Assembly (NCBI RefSeq): GCF_024623325.1
Contig: NZ_JANJZD010000015.1
Span: forward strand, 1 to 64,000
Source of the DNA: Acetatifactor muris
Lineage (GTDB): Bacteria > Bacillota > Clostridia > Lachnospirales > Lachnospiraceae
Direction of reading: 5' to 3'
Length of the DNA: 64,000 bases
Part shown: piece after piece, positions 43,794 to 53,593 of the stretch
Numbering within the stretch: the first letter of the stretch is position 1
How the letters are laid out: each line of letters starts with the position of its first letter
The notes under the pieces: generated by a model
Told to the model about the DNA's origin: nothing
Seen by the model: only the letters and a program-made list of their open reading frames with translations
Database searches by the model: none
Made by a program: the position numbers and the translations under genes

Positions 43794-46175
43794 CTATACA
43801 AGCCCGACAGCAACCCCCATACTATGTACGACAAATGCCACAATCCATGCGATTGCGCATTGAATGATTACAGTTCCAGCAGCAGCCTTAACCCCGCCCA
43901 TTTCCCGTTTCACGGTCGCAACCGCCGCAACACATGGCGTATAAAGCAAAGTAAATACGAGAAATACAAAAGCAGTAAAAGGAGTGAACAGCGTTCCAAG
44001 CAAAGATACATCCCCGCCCAATAAAACCGTCAGCGTAGATACAACGCTTTCTTTGGCAGTAAATCCGGTAATCAGTGCGGTAGAAACTCTCCAATCCCCA
44101 AAGCCAAGCGGTGCAAATAAAGGAGCAAACATCCCACCCAATAATGCCAGCAAACTTTCCTCCGCAGAAGCCGCCACATTCAGCCTCATATCAAAAGTCT
44201 GTAAAAACCAAATAACAAGGGAAGCCACAAAAATAATGGTAAATGCCTTTTTCGCAAACCCTTTTGCCTTTTCTATGATAAGCTGCCACACACTTTTTGC
44301 AGACGGAAACCGATAGTTCGGAAGTTCCATCACAAAAGGAACAGGTGAGCCTTTATATTTTGTTCCTTTTAAAAGCAGTGCATATAAGATACCGCATACA
44401 ATCCCCAACGCATACAGTCCAACCATAATAAGCGCCTGATACTTTCTCGGAAAAAACGCACTAATCATCAGAGTGTAAATCGGCAGCTTTGCGGTACAGC
44501 TCATAAACGGAACCAACAGAATCGTCATTTTATGATCCCGTTCACTGGATAGTGTTCTGGTTGCCATAATCGCAGGAACCGAACAGCCAAATCCAATCAG
44601 CATAGGCACAATGCTTCTCCCTGAAAGACCAATCTTGCGGAGCAGCCTGTCCATAACAAAAGCCACTCTTGCGATATATCCGGTATCCTCCAAAATGGAG
44701 AGGAAGAAAAACATAGTCACAATCGTTGGCAGTAAACTAAGTACACTTCCCACACCGCTGCAAACACCGTCAATCACAAGGGAGTGAACTACCGGATTCA
44801 CCTGCGCCTTTCTAAGCAGCCCATCAAGCAGGGCAATCACCGTATCAATTCCCATACCCATCAGATCGGACAATGCCGCACCAATAAAGCTGAATGTCAT
44901 AACAAAAACAAGTGCCATAATCCCGATAAAACAGGGAATCGCTGTATACTTTCCCGTTAAAATCCGGTCTATCGCCATACTTCGTTTATGTTCCCTGCTT
45001 TCATGGGGGCGGACTACTGTTTTTGCACACAAAGCCTCAATAAACGAAAATCTCATGTTTGCAAGCGCAGCTTCCCGGTCAAGCCCCGTTTCCGTTTCCA
45101 AAACAGATACCAGATGTTCAAATATGTCAGCTTTTTCAGATGAAATGGAAAGTTTCTCTTTCATCAGGCGGTCATTTTCCACCATCTTTGTAGCTGCAAA
45201 GCGCACCGGCATCCCTTTTTTCTTTGCCTCCGGCTCCAATATATGTACTGCCGCATGAATACACCGGTGTACTGCACCTACGGGATCATGTTCATCACTG
45301 CTTGCCGGACAGAAATCAACCCTGCCGGGACTTTCCCTATGCCTTGCCACATGGATTGCATGGTCAATCAGTTCCGAAGTACCCTCATTTTTTGCCGCAG
45401 AAATCGGCACTACCGGAATGCCAAGAATTTCTTCCAGTTCATTTACCCGGACAGAACCGCCGTTTGCCCGGACTTCATCCATCATATTGAGCGCCAGCAC
45501 CATCGGAATCCCTAACTCCATAAGCTGCATGGTAAGGTAAAGGTTCCTCTCCATGTTGGTAGCGTCAACAATATTGATGATTCCGTCCGGGTGCGTATCC
45601 ATCAGAAAATCTCTTGTTACAATTTCTTCACTGGAATAAGGGGAAAGGGAGTAAATCCCCGGTAAATCCGTTACAACTGCTTCTGAATGCTTGCGGATTG
45701 TACCGTCTTTACGGTCAACCGTCACACCGGGAAAGTTCCCCACATGCTGATTCGCTCCCGTAAGCTGGTTAAATAAAGTAGTTTTCCCGCAATTCTGATT
45801 TCCCACCAGTGCGAAAGTAATCTTTGCCCCTTCCGGTATCTCATTTGCCGCATCATGGACATGGTAGCTTTTTGCCCTGCCAAGTTCACCGACTCCCGGA
45901 TGCTCTATTGCCGCTGCCCTTTGTGTGCCATGCGTTTTTTCCGCTTTGGCATGAACCTTTTCCACTGTGATTTTTTGCGCTTCATCAAGCCGTAAAGTCA
46001 ATTCATAACCTCTTAACTCAATCTGCACCGGATCACCCATCGGCGCAATTTTTTGAAGCGTAACCTCCGTTTTCGGGGTAAGTCCCATATCCAGTAAATG
46101 ATGCCTGAGTGCGCCTGTTCCGCCTACGGAACGGATATAGGCGCTCTGCTTTGGTTTTAATTCATCCATTGTCAT
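43794..46175 (-). CDS. feoB: Ferrous iron transporter: FeoA-FeoB fusion
   Basis: 793 residues. Residues 1-75 are a FeoA-like SH3 domain (HHLLDMGLTPKTEVTLQKIA). The G domain follows: G1 GNQNCGKT (from 125), G3 DLPGIYSL, G4 NMMDEV, G5 SAAKNEG. The C-terminal half has about 10 membrane helices with the gate motifs SCVPAIMATRTL and FMSCTAKLPIYTL. It imports Fe2+. GAGGTGA is upstream, and the ArsR gene ends 18 bases before. Fusion of FeoA to FeoB is known in Clostridia. Confidence 0.95.
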   Translation of the reverse strand: MTMDELKPKQSAYIRSVGGTGALRHHLLDMGLTPKTEVTLQKIAPMGDPVQIELRGYELTLRLDEAQKITVEKVHAKAEKTHGTQRAAAIEHPGVGELGRAKSYHVHDAANEIPEGAKITFALVGNQNCGKTTLFNQLTGANQHVGNFPGVTVDRKDGTIRKHSEAVVTDLPGIYSLSPYSSEEIVTRDFLMDTHPDGIINIVDATNMERNLYLTMQLMELGIPMVLALNMMDEVRANGGSVRVNELEEILGIPVVPISAAKNEGTSELIDHAIHVARHRESPGRVDFCPASSDEHDPVGAVHRCIHAAVHILEPEAKKKGMPVRFAATKMVENDRLMKEKLSISSEKADIFEHLVSVLETETGLDREAALANMRFSFIEALCAKTVVRPHESREHKRSMAIDRILTGKYTAIPCFIGIMALVFVMTFSFIGAALSDLMGMGIDTVIALLDGLLRKAQVNPVVHSLVIDGVCSGVGSVLSLLPTIVTMFFFLSILEDTGYIARVAFVMDRLLRKIGLSGRSIVPMLIGFGCSVPAIMATRTLSSERDHKMTILLVPFMSCTAKLPIYTLMISAFFPRKYQALIMVGLYALGIVCGILYALLLKGTKYKGSPVPFVMELPNYRFPSAKSVWQLIIEKAKGFAKKAFTIIFVASLVIWFLQTFDMRLNVAASAEESLLALLGGMFAPLFAPLGFGDWRVSTALITGFTAKESVVSTLTVLLGGDVSLLGTLFTPFTAFVFLVFTLLYTPCVAAVATVKREMGGVKAAAGTVIIQCAIAWIVAFVVHSMGVAVGLV

Positions 46176-46193
46176 TTTATCGTCACCTCGTTT

Positions 46194-46514
46194 TCACCGC
46201 CTGCAAATATGTTCCGTCCCTTTTTCAAGAATCATCTGCACATGTTCGTCCACTAAAGTATAAAATATCATTTTTCCGTCCCTGCGGCGCCTTACCAGTT
46301 TATTTGATTTCAGCAAGTTCAACTGGTGCGATACCGCAGACTGGGTCATTCCAAGCCGTTCTGCCAGGTCACTGACATTTGCATCCTGCTCCATTAAAAG
46401 AAGCAGGATGCGAATACGGGTAGGGTTCCCCAGCACCTTAAAAAATTCTGTTAAAATGTACAGATCGCTTTCTTTCAACCCGACATAACATTGACTGTCC
46501 TGATATTCCGCCAA
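46194..46514 (-). CDS. ArsR-family metal-responsive regulator
   Basis: 106 residues with the winged helix LTEFFKVLGNPTRIRILLLL, LAERLGMTQSAVSHQLNLLK, FYTLVDEHVQMILEKGTEH. His residues in the last helix could form the alpha-5 metal site of SmtB/CzrA-type proteins. It lies between the P-type ATPase and feoB genes on the same strand and probably adjusts both to metal supply. Confidence 0.9.
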   Translation of the reverse strand: MAEYQDSQCYVGLKESDLYILTEFFKVLGNPTRIRILLLLMEQDANVSDLAERLGMTQSAVSHQLNLLKSNKLVRRRRDGKMIFYTLVDEHVQMILEKGTEHICRR

Positions 46515-46530
46515 AGGACCCCCTCCTTTC

Positions 46531-48546
46531 TTACAGCTTTTTCACAAACAGACAACGGATTGCATTCAGCACCGCAAGAATCATAACGCCCACATCTGCG
46601 AAAATCGCCAGATACATATTTGCAATTCCCACAGCCCCTAATGCAAGGCAGGCGAATTTCACAACAAGCGCCATTGTAATATTCTGATAAACAATCCGCA
46701 GACATTTTCTTGAAATCTTGATTGCTTTTGCAATCTTAATCGGATCATCATCCATCAACACAATATCTGCCGCTTCGATTGCCGCATCGGAACCCATTGC
46801 CCCCATAGCGATACCAATATCCGCTCTGGAAAGAACCGGGGCGTCATTGATACCGTCACCCACAAATGCCAGCTTTGCCTTGCCCAGTTTCACCCGCAAA
46901 AGTTCTTCCACTTTTTCAACCTTATCTGCTGGCAGAAGTTCGCTGTAAACCTCGTCAATCCCAAGAGAGGAAGCAACCTGATTTGCCACTTTCTTTGCAT
47001 CGCCCGTCAGCATGACGCATCTTTCAACGCCTGCTTTCTTTAATTCCGCAATCGCCGCTTTAGAATGAGGTTTGATAATATCGGAAATCACAATATGCCC
47101 TGCATATTTTCCGTTGATTGCCATGTGGATAATTGTTCCGGTCTGGTGACAGTCCTGATACGGAATGTTCAGGTGTTTCATCAGTTTATCGTTCCCGGCC
47201 GCAACCTCCATACCGTCTACTTTTGCAGTCACACCGTTTCCGCTGATTTCCTGTATATCTGATACACGGCTTCTGTCAATTTCTTTCCCATATGCCCGCT
47301 GCAAGCTCTTGCTGATGGGGTGGGAAGAAGCGCTTTCTGCAAAAGCAGCATACTCCAGCAGTTTCTCGTTCTCAATGGTAGAATGGTGAATCCCGTTTAC
47401 TTCAAAAACACCTTTTGTCATAGTTCCGGTTTTGTCAAAAACAACATACTTGGTCTGAGAGAGGATTTCCAGATAGTTAGAACCTTTTACCAACACGCCC
47501 TCCTTGCTTGCTCCGCCGATTCCCGCAAAGAAACTTAAAGGAATACTGATTACAAGCGCACAAGGGCAGCTAATGACAAGGAATGTCAACGCCCGGTAAA
47601 TCCATACTCCCCAATCTGCTGACAGTCCCATAAAAAGCATACGGACAACAGGAGGAAGGAATGCCAACACTAACGCTGCATAGCAGACAGCCGGGGTATA
47701 GATTCTTGCAAACTTCGAGATAAAATCCTCTGATTTGGATTTGCAGGAACTTGCATTTTCCACCAAATCCAAAATCTTTGAAACAGTGGATTCCCCAAAC
47801 TCTTTTGTTGTCTGTATCTTCAACACACCGGTCATACTGATACATCCGCTGATTACTTCATCACCGACCTTTGCCTCCCTGGGCAGGCTTTCCCCGGTTA
47901 ATGCGCTGGTATTCAGGCTGGAAGCGCCCTCAACTACATTGCCGTCAATCGGCACTTTTTCTCCCGGCTGTACAACAATCACGCTGCCAATTCCTACTTC
48001 ATCCGGGTCTACCTGCTCTAACTTTCCATTACTCTCTACATTCGCATAATCGGGCCGGATATCCATCAGGTTACTGATATTGCGGCGGCTCTTACCAACC
48101 GCATAGCCCTGGAACCACTCGCCAATCTGATAAAACAGCATAACGGCAATGGCTTCCAGATACTCGCCATTCTCATAAATAGCCAGCGCCATTGCCCCAA
48201 TCGTAGCCACTGCCATGAGAAAACTCTCGTCAAATACCTGACGGTTTTTAATGCCCTTTGCAGCTTTCTTCAGAATGTCATATCCGATAATCAGATAATC
48301 AATCAGATAGCACGCAAAACGAAGCCATCTTCCTGCGGAGGGGAATAAATACCCATCAACTGTATCAAACATCTCTGCGGAAATAAACTGGAGTGCCAGT
48401 AAGATTCCGGCGCTGATTAAAATCCGAACCATCATAACCCTTTGCTTTTTTGTCATACCGTCTTTACGGCTGCCAACAAAAATAAGAAGTGCCGCAGCCA
48501 TTATAATAACGACCGTAAGCAGTATACTTATCACTAATTCCTGCAT
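46531..48546 (-). CDS. P1B-type heavy-metal ATPase without N-terminal HMA domain
   Basis: About 671 residues. Motifs: TGES in the actuator domain, SCPCALVISIPLSF in the ion path, DKTGTMTKG phosphorylation site, SSHPISKSL (HP motif), GDGINDAPVL hinge. The CPC motif with this sequence fits Zn/Cd/Pb-type pumps (ZntA/CadA class). The usual N-terminal HMA domain is absent; a free HMA protein is encoded just upstream. The ATG at 48546 has AAAGGAG before it. It exports metal and shares the strand with ArsR and feoB. Confidence 0.93.
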   Translation of the reverse strand: MQELVISILLTVVIIMAAALLIFVGSRKDGMTKKQRVMMVRILISAGILLALQFISAEMFDTVDGYLFPSAGRWLRFACYLIDYLIIGYDILKKAAKGIKNRQVFDESFLMAVATIGAMALAIYENGEYLEAIAVMLFYQIGEWFQGYAVGKSRRNISNLMDIRPDYANVESNGKLEQVDPDEVGIGSVIVVQPGEKVPIDGNVVEGASSLNTSALTGESLPREAKVGDEVISGCISMTGVLKIQTTKEFGESTVSKILDLVENASSCKSKSEDFISKFARIYTPAVCYAALVLAFLPPVVRMLFMGLSADWGVWIYRALTFLVISCPCALVISIPLSFFAGIGGASKEGVLVKGSNYLEILSQTKYVVFDKTGTMTKGVFEVNGIHHSTIENEKLLEYAAFAESASSHPISKSLQRAYGKEIDRSRVSDIQEISGNGVTAKVDGMEVAAGNDKLMKHLNIPYQDCHQTGTIIHMAINGKYAGHIVISDIIKPHSKAAIAELKKAGVERCVMLTGDAKKVANQVASSLGIDEVYSELLPADKVEKVEELLRVKLGKAKLAFVGDGINDAPVLSRADIGIAMGAMGSDAAIEAADIVLMDDDPIKIAKAIKISRKCLRIVYQNITMALVVKFACLALGAVGIANMYLAIFADVGVMILAVLNAIRCLFVKKL

Positions 48547-48600
48547 AGTAAAAACTCCTTTCAAAATATGCTTAATCATTTAATTATTACTGGTGAAAAT

Positions 48601-48638
48601 GACACCCCTAAATTGCAGTGGTGCATTTTAAGGGTGTC
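48601..48638 (-). terminator. Hairpin between the HMA and ATPase genes
   Basis: GACACCC (48601-48607) and GGGTGTC (48632-48638), extended by TAAA/TTTA pairs. It can act as a partial terminator giving more HMA protein than ATPase. Confidence 0.7.
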
Positions 48639-48661
48639 ATTCCGTCACTGGCAGCTGCCGC

Positions 48662-48880
48662 TTAAAGGAAAATCTCGCAGTCCGGCTCCACTTTCTTGCA
48701 GGCATCCAGCACGTTCTTCATAACGTCTTTCGGCTCCTGGCCCTCGTCGAATTCCACGATCATCTTCTGCGTCATAAAATTGACCGTTGCGCTCTGAACA
48801 CCGGCAGTCTTGCGGGCTGCATCCTCCATCAGATTTGCACAGTTGGCACAGTCTACTTCAATCTTGTAAGTTTTCTTCAT
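48662..48880 (-). CDS. Stand-alone HMA-domain metallochaperone
   Basis: 72 residues of ferredoxin-like fold. The metal site is DCANCA (CxxC with Asn, near residues 11-14), followed by MEDAARKTAGVQSATVNFMT. It would deliver Zn or a similar ion to the ATPase, which lacks this domain. AGGAGG precedes the ATG, and an ArsR-type operator lies upstream. Confidence 0.9.
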   Translation of the reverse strand: MKKTYKIEVDCANCANLMEDAARKTAGVQSATVNFMTQKMIVEFDEGQEPKDVMKNVLDACKKVEPDCEIFL

Positions 48881-48914
48881 TGTAAAGTCCTCCTCGTTAT
48901 TTTTTAAATTCAGT

Positions 48915-48934
48915 GATTAAGCACTTGTTTAATC
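48915..48934. promoter_or_regulatory. ArsR/SmtB-type operator
   Basis: GATTAAGCACTTGTTTAATC is a palindrome with one mismatch, in the layout of SmtB/CzrA 12-2-12 sites. It lies between the divergent HMA and ArsR genes. A related half (TGCTTAATC) is found near 48570 before the ATPase. Confidence 0.75.
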
Positions 48935-49056
48935 ATCATGGTTGCAGTATAATACACATGAAAGCAATCGTCAATAACTCTTGTGCATTCCCTCCCAAAT
49001 AGGCGAAAAGTATTTCCATTTAGGCGAAATACAAGTGAAAAAGAAAGGAAAACAAT

Positions 49057-49425
49057 ATGGACAATATGAAATTACCACACCAACATGGAGAAGGACAGCA
49101 GACCGTACTTATCCAAAAGCAATTAGACCATGTAGATTATTTCCAAACCGTAGCGGAAGTTTTCAAACAACTTGGCGACACCACCAGAATCCGCATTTTC
49201 TGGCTTCTCTGCCATCAGGAGGAATGTGTTCTTAATATTTCAGACATGCTCCATATGTCAAGCCCGGCAGTGTCACATCATCTCAGACCATTGAAAAACA
49301 GCGGTCTGATTGTTTGCCGACGTGAAGGAAAAGAAGTATATTATCGAGCCGCAGATACGGAACAAGGCCGACTGCTGCATCAGATGATTGAACAGGTTAT
49401 GGAAATCACCTGTCCTGAATTGTGA
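49057..49425 (+). CDS. ArsR/SmtB-family regulator
   Basis: 122 residues. FQTVAEVFKQLGDTTRIRIF, CHQEECVLNISDMLHMSSPA, VSHHLRPLKNSGLIVCRREG is the classic ArsR fold with a possible alpha-3 Cys site (EECVLN). A His-rich N-terminus (KLPHQHGEGQ) may also bind metal. AAAGGAAAAC precedes the ATG. It is divergent from the metal operon and followed by AraC 10 bases on. Confidence 0.92.
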   Translation: MDNMKLPHQHGEGQQTVLIQKQLDHVDYFQTVAEVFKQLGDTTRIRIFWLLCHQEECVLNISDMLHMSSPAVSHHLRPLKNSGLIVCRREGKEVYYRAADTEQGRLLHQMIEQVMEITCPEL

Positions 49426-49435
49426 GGGCCACTCT

Positions 49436-50347
49436 ATGAATGATGAACTGATACGAATAAAAAATGATATGGAGAGTTTTCAGCAAAAGCCTGCAAGCAC
49501 AGCTATTCCGCTTTATCCTGGTATAGAATTATGCTATCTGACATTTTCGTCTGATTCTTTTTCCGTACACCATAAAGCTATGCCACACATCATTCAAATC
49601 AACTATTGCAAAGCCGGACAGATTATGTGGGAGATGAAAAACGGAAACCGCATTTATCTGAATCCGGGAGATTTCTCCCTGCATACCATGAAAGCCTGTA
49701 CGGATTCTATACTTACCTTTCCAAACGGTATATACCAGGGGCTTTCCATCTATATTGATTTACAGGAAGTTTCTGTTCATTCGCCTGAACTGTTAAAAGG
49801 CAGTAATATCTTTGAAACTATATTACCAGAAAAATTTTGCAGGAATGACTCTCCTGTTTTTCTTGCAGGAAATGAACAGACAGAAAGTATTTTTTCTGCA
49901 TTTTTCAACCAACCAGAAGAATTGAAACTGTCTTATCAGAAAATAAAGACTATGGAACTGCTTCTTTATCTTGGCAAAACAGAACTTACCTCCAGCCAGC
50001 GGTTATCCGAATATAAAACTGAGCAGATTCGCATTATCCGGGAAATCCACGACCAACTGACCCAGCATATGGAGCAGCGAATCACGATAGAAGAACTATC
50101 CAGAAAATATCTGATCAACCCAACCACTTTAAAAACCGCTTTCAAGTCCATTTACGGAACCTCGATTGCCGCCCACATCAAAGAACACCGCATGGAACAG
50201 GCTGCCAAAATGCTGCGGGAATCTGAGATGAGTATTGCAGAAATTGCAAAAGCCGTTGGTTATGACAGCCAAAGCAGGTTTACCACAGCATTTAAGACAT
50301 TTTTTCATTCTTTGCCAAAAGAATATCGAAAACACCATACGGAATAG
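49436..50347 (+). CDS. AraC-family transcriptional regulator
   Basis: 303 residues. A cupin-like N-terminal domain (IELCYLTFSSDSFSVHHKAM ... YLNPGDFSLHTMKA) and a C-terminal pair of helix-turn-helix units (ITIEELSRKYLINPTTLKTA, FKSIYGTSIAAHIKEHRMEQ, SIAEIAKAVGYDSQSRFTTA). Such proteins in Clostridia often respond to iron or siderophores; next to ArsR this fits metal control, but the ligand is unknown. It ends in a strong terminator. Confidence 0.92.
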   Translation: MNDELIRIKNDMESFQQKPASTAIPLYPGIELCYLTFSSDSFSVHHKAMPHIIQINYCKAGQIMWEMKNGNRIYLNPGDFSLHTMKACTDSILTFPNGIYQGLSIYIDLQEVSVHSPELLKGSNIFETILPEKFCRNDSPVFLAGNEQTESIFSAFFNQPEELKLSYQKIKTMELLLYLGKTELTSSQRLSEYKTEQIRIIREIHDQLTQHMEQRITIEELSRKYLINPTTLKTAFKSIYGTSIAAHIKEHRMEQAAKMLRESEMSIAEIAKAVGYDSQSRFTTAFKTFFHSLPKEYRKHHTE

Positions 50348-50385
50348 AAGGGGAAGGGGAAATATGTTCTTTCCCCTTCCCCTTC
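50347..50385. terminator. Bidirectional terminator after the AraC gene
   Basis: GAAGGGGAAGGGGAA (50347-50361) and its complement (50371-50385) form a perfect 15-bp stem between convergent units. Confidence 0.85.
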
Positions 50386-50814
50386 TATTGTTTTCCTTCC
50401 AAAAACACGGCAAGCCTGATAATAGCTGAATAACCGTTTGAAAGTTCCCTTCCCTTAAGTCCTGAAGCAGAAATGCTTTTTTCCGCAGGCATTTCACATA
50501 TAAGATCTGCCCCCTCATAAGCATTCTCCCGCATCCATTCCCGGTTTTCTTCATCAACTTTATTAAATACCAGATAAACCGGTTTGCCAATACTCTGCCC
50601 CAGTTCCGAAACCTTCTCTGTCAGTGCCAAAGATTCATAGGAGGGTTCCACCACCATAAGAATCAGATCCACGCCATTATCAATTCCCCGTCCAAAATGC
50701 TCAATACCGGCCTTAAGTATAAATTCCTGCTTCGCAAGATTGTAGGCAATCCCTAACCTTGTACTTATACTAACCGGGTCAGCCTGCTGATATTTCTCAA
50801 TACATCTGCCATCC
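50385..50814 (-). pseudogene. Second CooC-like P-loop ATPase fragment
   Basis: An open frame of about 140 codons without a start reads YQQADPVSISTRLGIAYNLA, KQEFILKAGIEHFGRGIDNG, VDLILMVVEPSYESLALTEK, PVYLVFNKVDEENREWMREN. This is the middle and C-terminal part of a CooC/ArsA-like ATPase. The N-terminal P-loop is absent. It adjoins the end of the first CooC fragment. Confidence 0.65.
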
Positions 50815-51400
50815 TTATGCCTCCATCTGTTTTATGATCTCTTTTACTTCCTGTACCAGTTTTTCGCTGCAGTCATAAGGAGAGACCCCCATACGGTCTG
50901 CTTTTATAATATCCGGATTATAATGAATGAAGCCAAGAAAATCCTCATCCGGTATCCTTTCCCGGATAAATATTTCATCCTGTTCATCTCTTACCTTGCT
51001 GGCGACTACTCTTACCTGACGCACTCCCAGGTCATGGGCCAGCCGCTTCACATTCCGATAAGTCTGAATACTTCTGGAGCCGGGTTCGATCACTACGATA
51101 AACTGATCCATACCAGAGGTTGTCCCGCGAGCCAGATGTTCCAGTCCAGCCTCCATATCAAGAATCACCACGTCCTCCCGATGCAGCACCAGATTACTGA
51201 TTATCCGCTTTAATATTACATTTTCAGGGCATACACAACCGTTGCCGGCCGTATCTACTGTTCCCAGAAGCAAAAGCCTGACACCATGATACAGCATTCC
51301 GTATTGATCCGGAATGTCACTGACTTTGGGATTGGCACATAAAAAGTATTGTCTTTGTCCGCTCCCGTTCGTTCCTCAATCATTTTTCTCATTTTGGAAA
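50815..51400 (-). pseudogene. CooC-type ATPase (Ni insertion/accessory) remnant
   Basis: KMIEERTGADKDNTF, then one frame over NPKVSDIPDQYGMLYHGVRL, VCPENVILKRIISNLVLHRE, DVVILDMEAGLEHLARGTTS match CooC, the ATPase that helps insert nickel into CO dehydrogenase. The P-loop N-terminus is missing and a frameshift sits near 51350. No CO dehydrogenase gene is in the window. Confidence 0.75.
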
Positions 51401-51408
51401 TCGGAATA

Positions 51409-51522
51409 ATGGCGACCACTCTGACACAGCAGAAAGCAATCGAACACATTTAGTCCATGTCCTATGAGGACATCCGGCTGCTGATCGGATTTATTGAGAG
51501 AATGAAGACAGGCGGAAAATAA
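51409..51522 (+). pseudogene. Small gene remnant with an internal amber stop
   Basis: ATG at 51409 with a weak GGAA site reads MATTLTQQKAIEHI, TAG, SMSYEDIRLLIGFIERMKTG and TAA. It resembles small proteins of mobile elements in Lachnospiraceae. The stop at codon 15 breaks it. Confidence 0.4.
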
Positions 51523-51868
51523 CAGATGGTATCGGAAATAATGGTACTGCCTGTTTTTTGATCCCACCTTCTTCCTCTCCTTTCTATCCGCCACCCTGAT
51601 CTTTCAATCGCTGCCTGCTGCTTCCTTCTACACACTTCCTACTCCTCTTCTTCTCTTTTTCCCGTAAATCCAGGAACTGGTCCTTTGTTTTTTTCTCTGC
51701 TATAAGTCTTTGCTAAAGTGGGACCTTCTGGCCGGTCCACCATGAACCCTTCCTGAGTTCACCTTTGAAATCTGGCCACTGCACCGCATACGCCCTGGTA
51801 TAACAGCTTCCTGCAGATGCATGGCAGTCAAAAAAGACAGACTCTCCCCCTGGCGGGATCTCACAATC
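51523..51868. other. Intergenic stretch, no gene recognised
   Basis: About 345 bases, pyrimidine-rich on the plus strand in the first half. No open frame with a ribosome site and no stable hairpin were seen. Confidence 0.4.
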
Positions 51869-52123
51869 TTACAGAAGGGTATAAAGATTGGACGTATAGC
51901 TGCCGTTCTCCCGGTACCGGTATTCCTTCCTCAGATACCCTGCACTGGCCAGATCATTCAAGGCACGTTTTATGGTGCTGCGGGACATCCCCAGTTCCCT
52001 GGCCATGGTAGGAATGGCAGGCCAGCAGCTTTTGTCCCGGTCCGCCCGGTCATACAGATACATATAGACTGTGATCGCCCGATGGGGCAGGCCGGATGAA
52101 TAAATCGTTTGAAAGTATTCCAT
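51869..52123 (-). CDS. Helix-turn-helix protein of a conjugative element
   Basis: 84 residues: HRAITVYMYLYDRADRDKSC, WPAIPTMARELGMSRSTIKR, ALNDLASAGYLRKEYRYREN. This is the winged-helix of RepA_N-type or Tn1549-type accessory proteins. GGAGGAG precedes the ATG. Last gene of the collapsed conjugation module; probably regulates it or a replication step. Confidence 0.8.
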   Translation of the reverse strand: MEYFQTIYSSGLPHRAITVYMYLYDRADRDKSCWPAIPTMARELGMSRSTIKRALNDLASAGYLRKEYRYRENGSYTSNLYTLL

Positions 52124-52136
52124 ATCTCCTCCTTCT

Positions 52137-52391
52137 TCAGTCTGTCCGCAGCGGCGGCCTGGAGCCGGGTCTGTGGGGCTGTAACGGGACGGTATGCTCC
52201 GTTACCTGGCCCTGTCCCATACCGCCGCCTACAGGCAGTCCTGGCGGCACAGGTGGTTCTTCAAACCCTTCCATGTCATCATCCATCTGCCTGCGCAGGA
52301 TTTCCTGCTCCAGCGTCAGCCGGTCCGCATAAGAAACAATTCTTGCCCCATATTGCTCCGCCACGTATCCCTCTTCAAATTCTATCCCCAT
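52137..52391 (-). CDS. Small acidic/proline-rich accessory protein
   Basis: 84 residues, beginning GIEFEEGYVAEQYGARIVSY, then helical and ending in a Gly/Pro-rich tail (PPVPPGLPVGGGMGQGQ). It overlaps the VirD4 stop by ten bases, as conjugation accessory genes do. Not a family I can name. Confidence 0.6.
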   Translation of the reverse strand: MGIEFEEGYVAEQYGARIVSYADRLTLEQEILRRQMDDDMEGFEEPPVPPGLPVGGGMGQGQVTEHTVPLQPHRPGSRPPLRTD

Positions 52392-53589
52392 TTAAAAAAC
52401 AGCCGCAGCTCCGTCCGCATGGGATGGCATCCGGTCTTGGCCAGGATAAAATGCCCTTTCGGCAGAGATTTCAACTCATCCGGAGTCATAAGGGGACGCT
52501 GAATCATCTGCAGGCTCTGGCTGGGATCATTCTTTCCCCTGCTGATGGAGCCGGACAGCACTGTTTTATTTCCCAGGGCCTTTGACAGAACTTCCGTGCT
52601 CTCCGAGTTCGGTGCAAACCCTCCGAACAGGATGTCCTGGCAGTTGTCGATGATGATCTCACTGCCCTCTTTCCCATAGTTCTTCTGCAGCTGGGCAAAG
52701 GACTGGATGATGGGCACCATGCTGATACGGCGGGAGCGTCCTGCGGAGAACAGCATTTCCAGGGATTCAATCTTGGGGATAGTCCCGATCTCATCCCCAA
52801 AGATCACGACCCGGTTGGGAAGCTTCCCGCCATGCTCATCTGCAATAGACAGCATCTCCCGGTAAATCTGCTGTAAAAACAGGCTGACCATAAAGTATTT
52901 CGTGTTATCTTCCTCCGGCAGCACAATAAAAATCGCTGACTTTGAATTACCAAAAGTTTCCGTATCCATGGAGCCGTCAAAACACAGAATCTGTTCCATC
53001 TCTGAATCCAGGAATGCGTTCAGTCTGGACACGGCCGTGGAAAGCACAGACGCCATGGCCTGGTCTGCGGTATTTAAGGCTGCCCCGGCAAACCATCTGG
53101 CCTTATGCTCCGGGGGAAGCTTCTGCATCAGCAGCTGGAACTGATTCTTTCCTTTCACCGGAGAGGGTGCCAGCAGATCCTGGATGAGCTTGAACACACT
53201 GACAATGTGGCGCTGCTCCTTTGGACAGTATTCTGCAATCAGCAAAAGCACACTGGTCAGGAGCCCCTCAGCTGCATCATAGAAAAATGCGTTCTGCCCG
53301 TAACTGGAGGAATCTGCCCCGGAGCTGATGATGGTCTTGGCTGTAATCTTGGCATACTTTTCTGCTTTGGCCTTGTATGCCAGGTTCTCCGGATCCTCCA
53401 GCCACAGATCCATGTATTTGTTCACCATCCCCAGGATATTGTCCCCGTCAGAGCGTATGGGGTTTCTAAGATCCAGGATGGATATTTTGTAGCCATAGTA
53501 TTTTTCTGCAATCCCCGCATAGTTCTGAAACAGATCCCCTTTGGTATCCGTACATAGGAAGCTCATGCCGCTGGCGCAGGCATCTTCAT
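52382..53589 (-). pseudogene. VirD4/TraG coupling protein, N-terminus lost
   Basis: About 400 residues of the coupling ATPase: SFLCTDTKGDLFQNYAGIAE, Walker-B region VVIFGDEIGTIPKIESLEML, FSAGRSRRISMVPIIQSFAQ, ILFGGFAPNSESTEVLSKAL. The membrane anchor and Walker A (about 200 residues) are gone. The open frame starts at DACASG, right after the end of the relaxase fragment, so one deletion removed the 3' part of the relaxase gene, everything between, and the 5' part of this gene. Confidence 0.85.
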
Positions 53590-53593
53590 GTTC

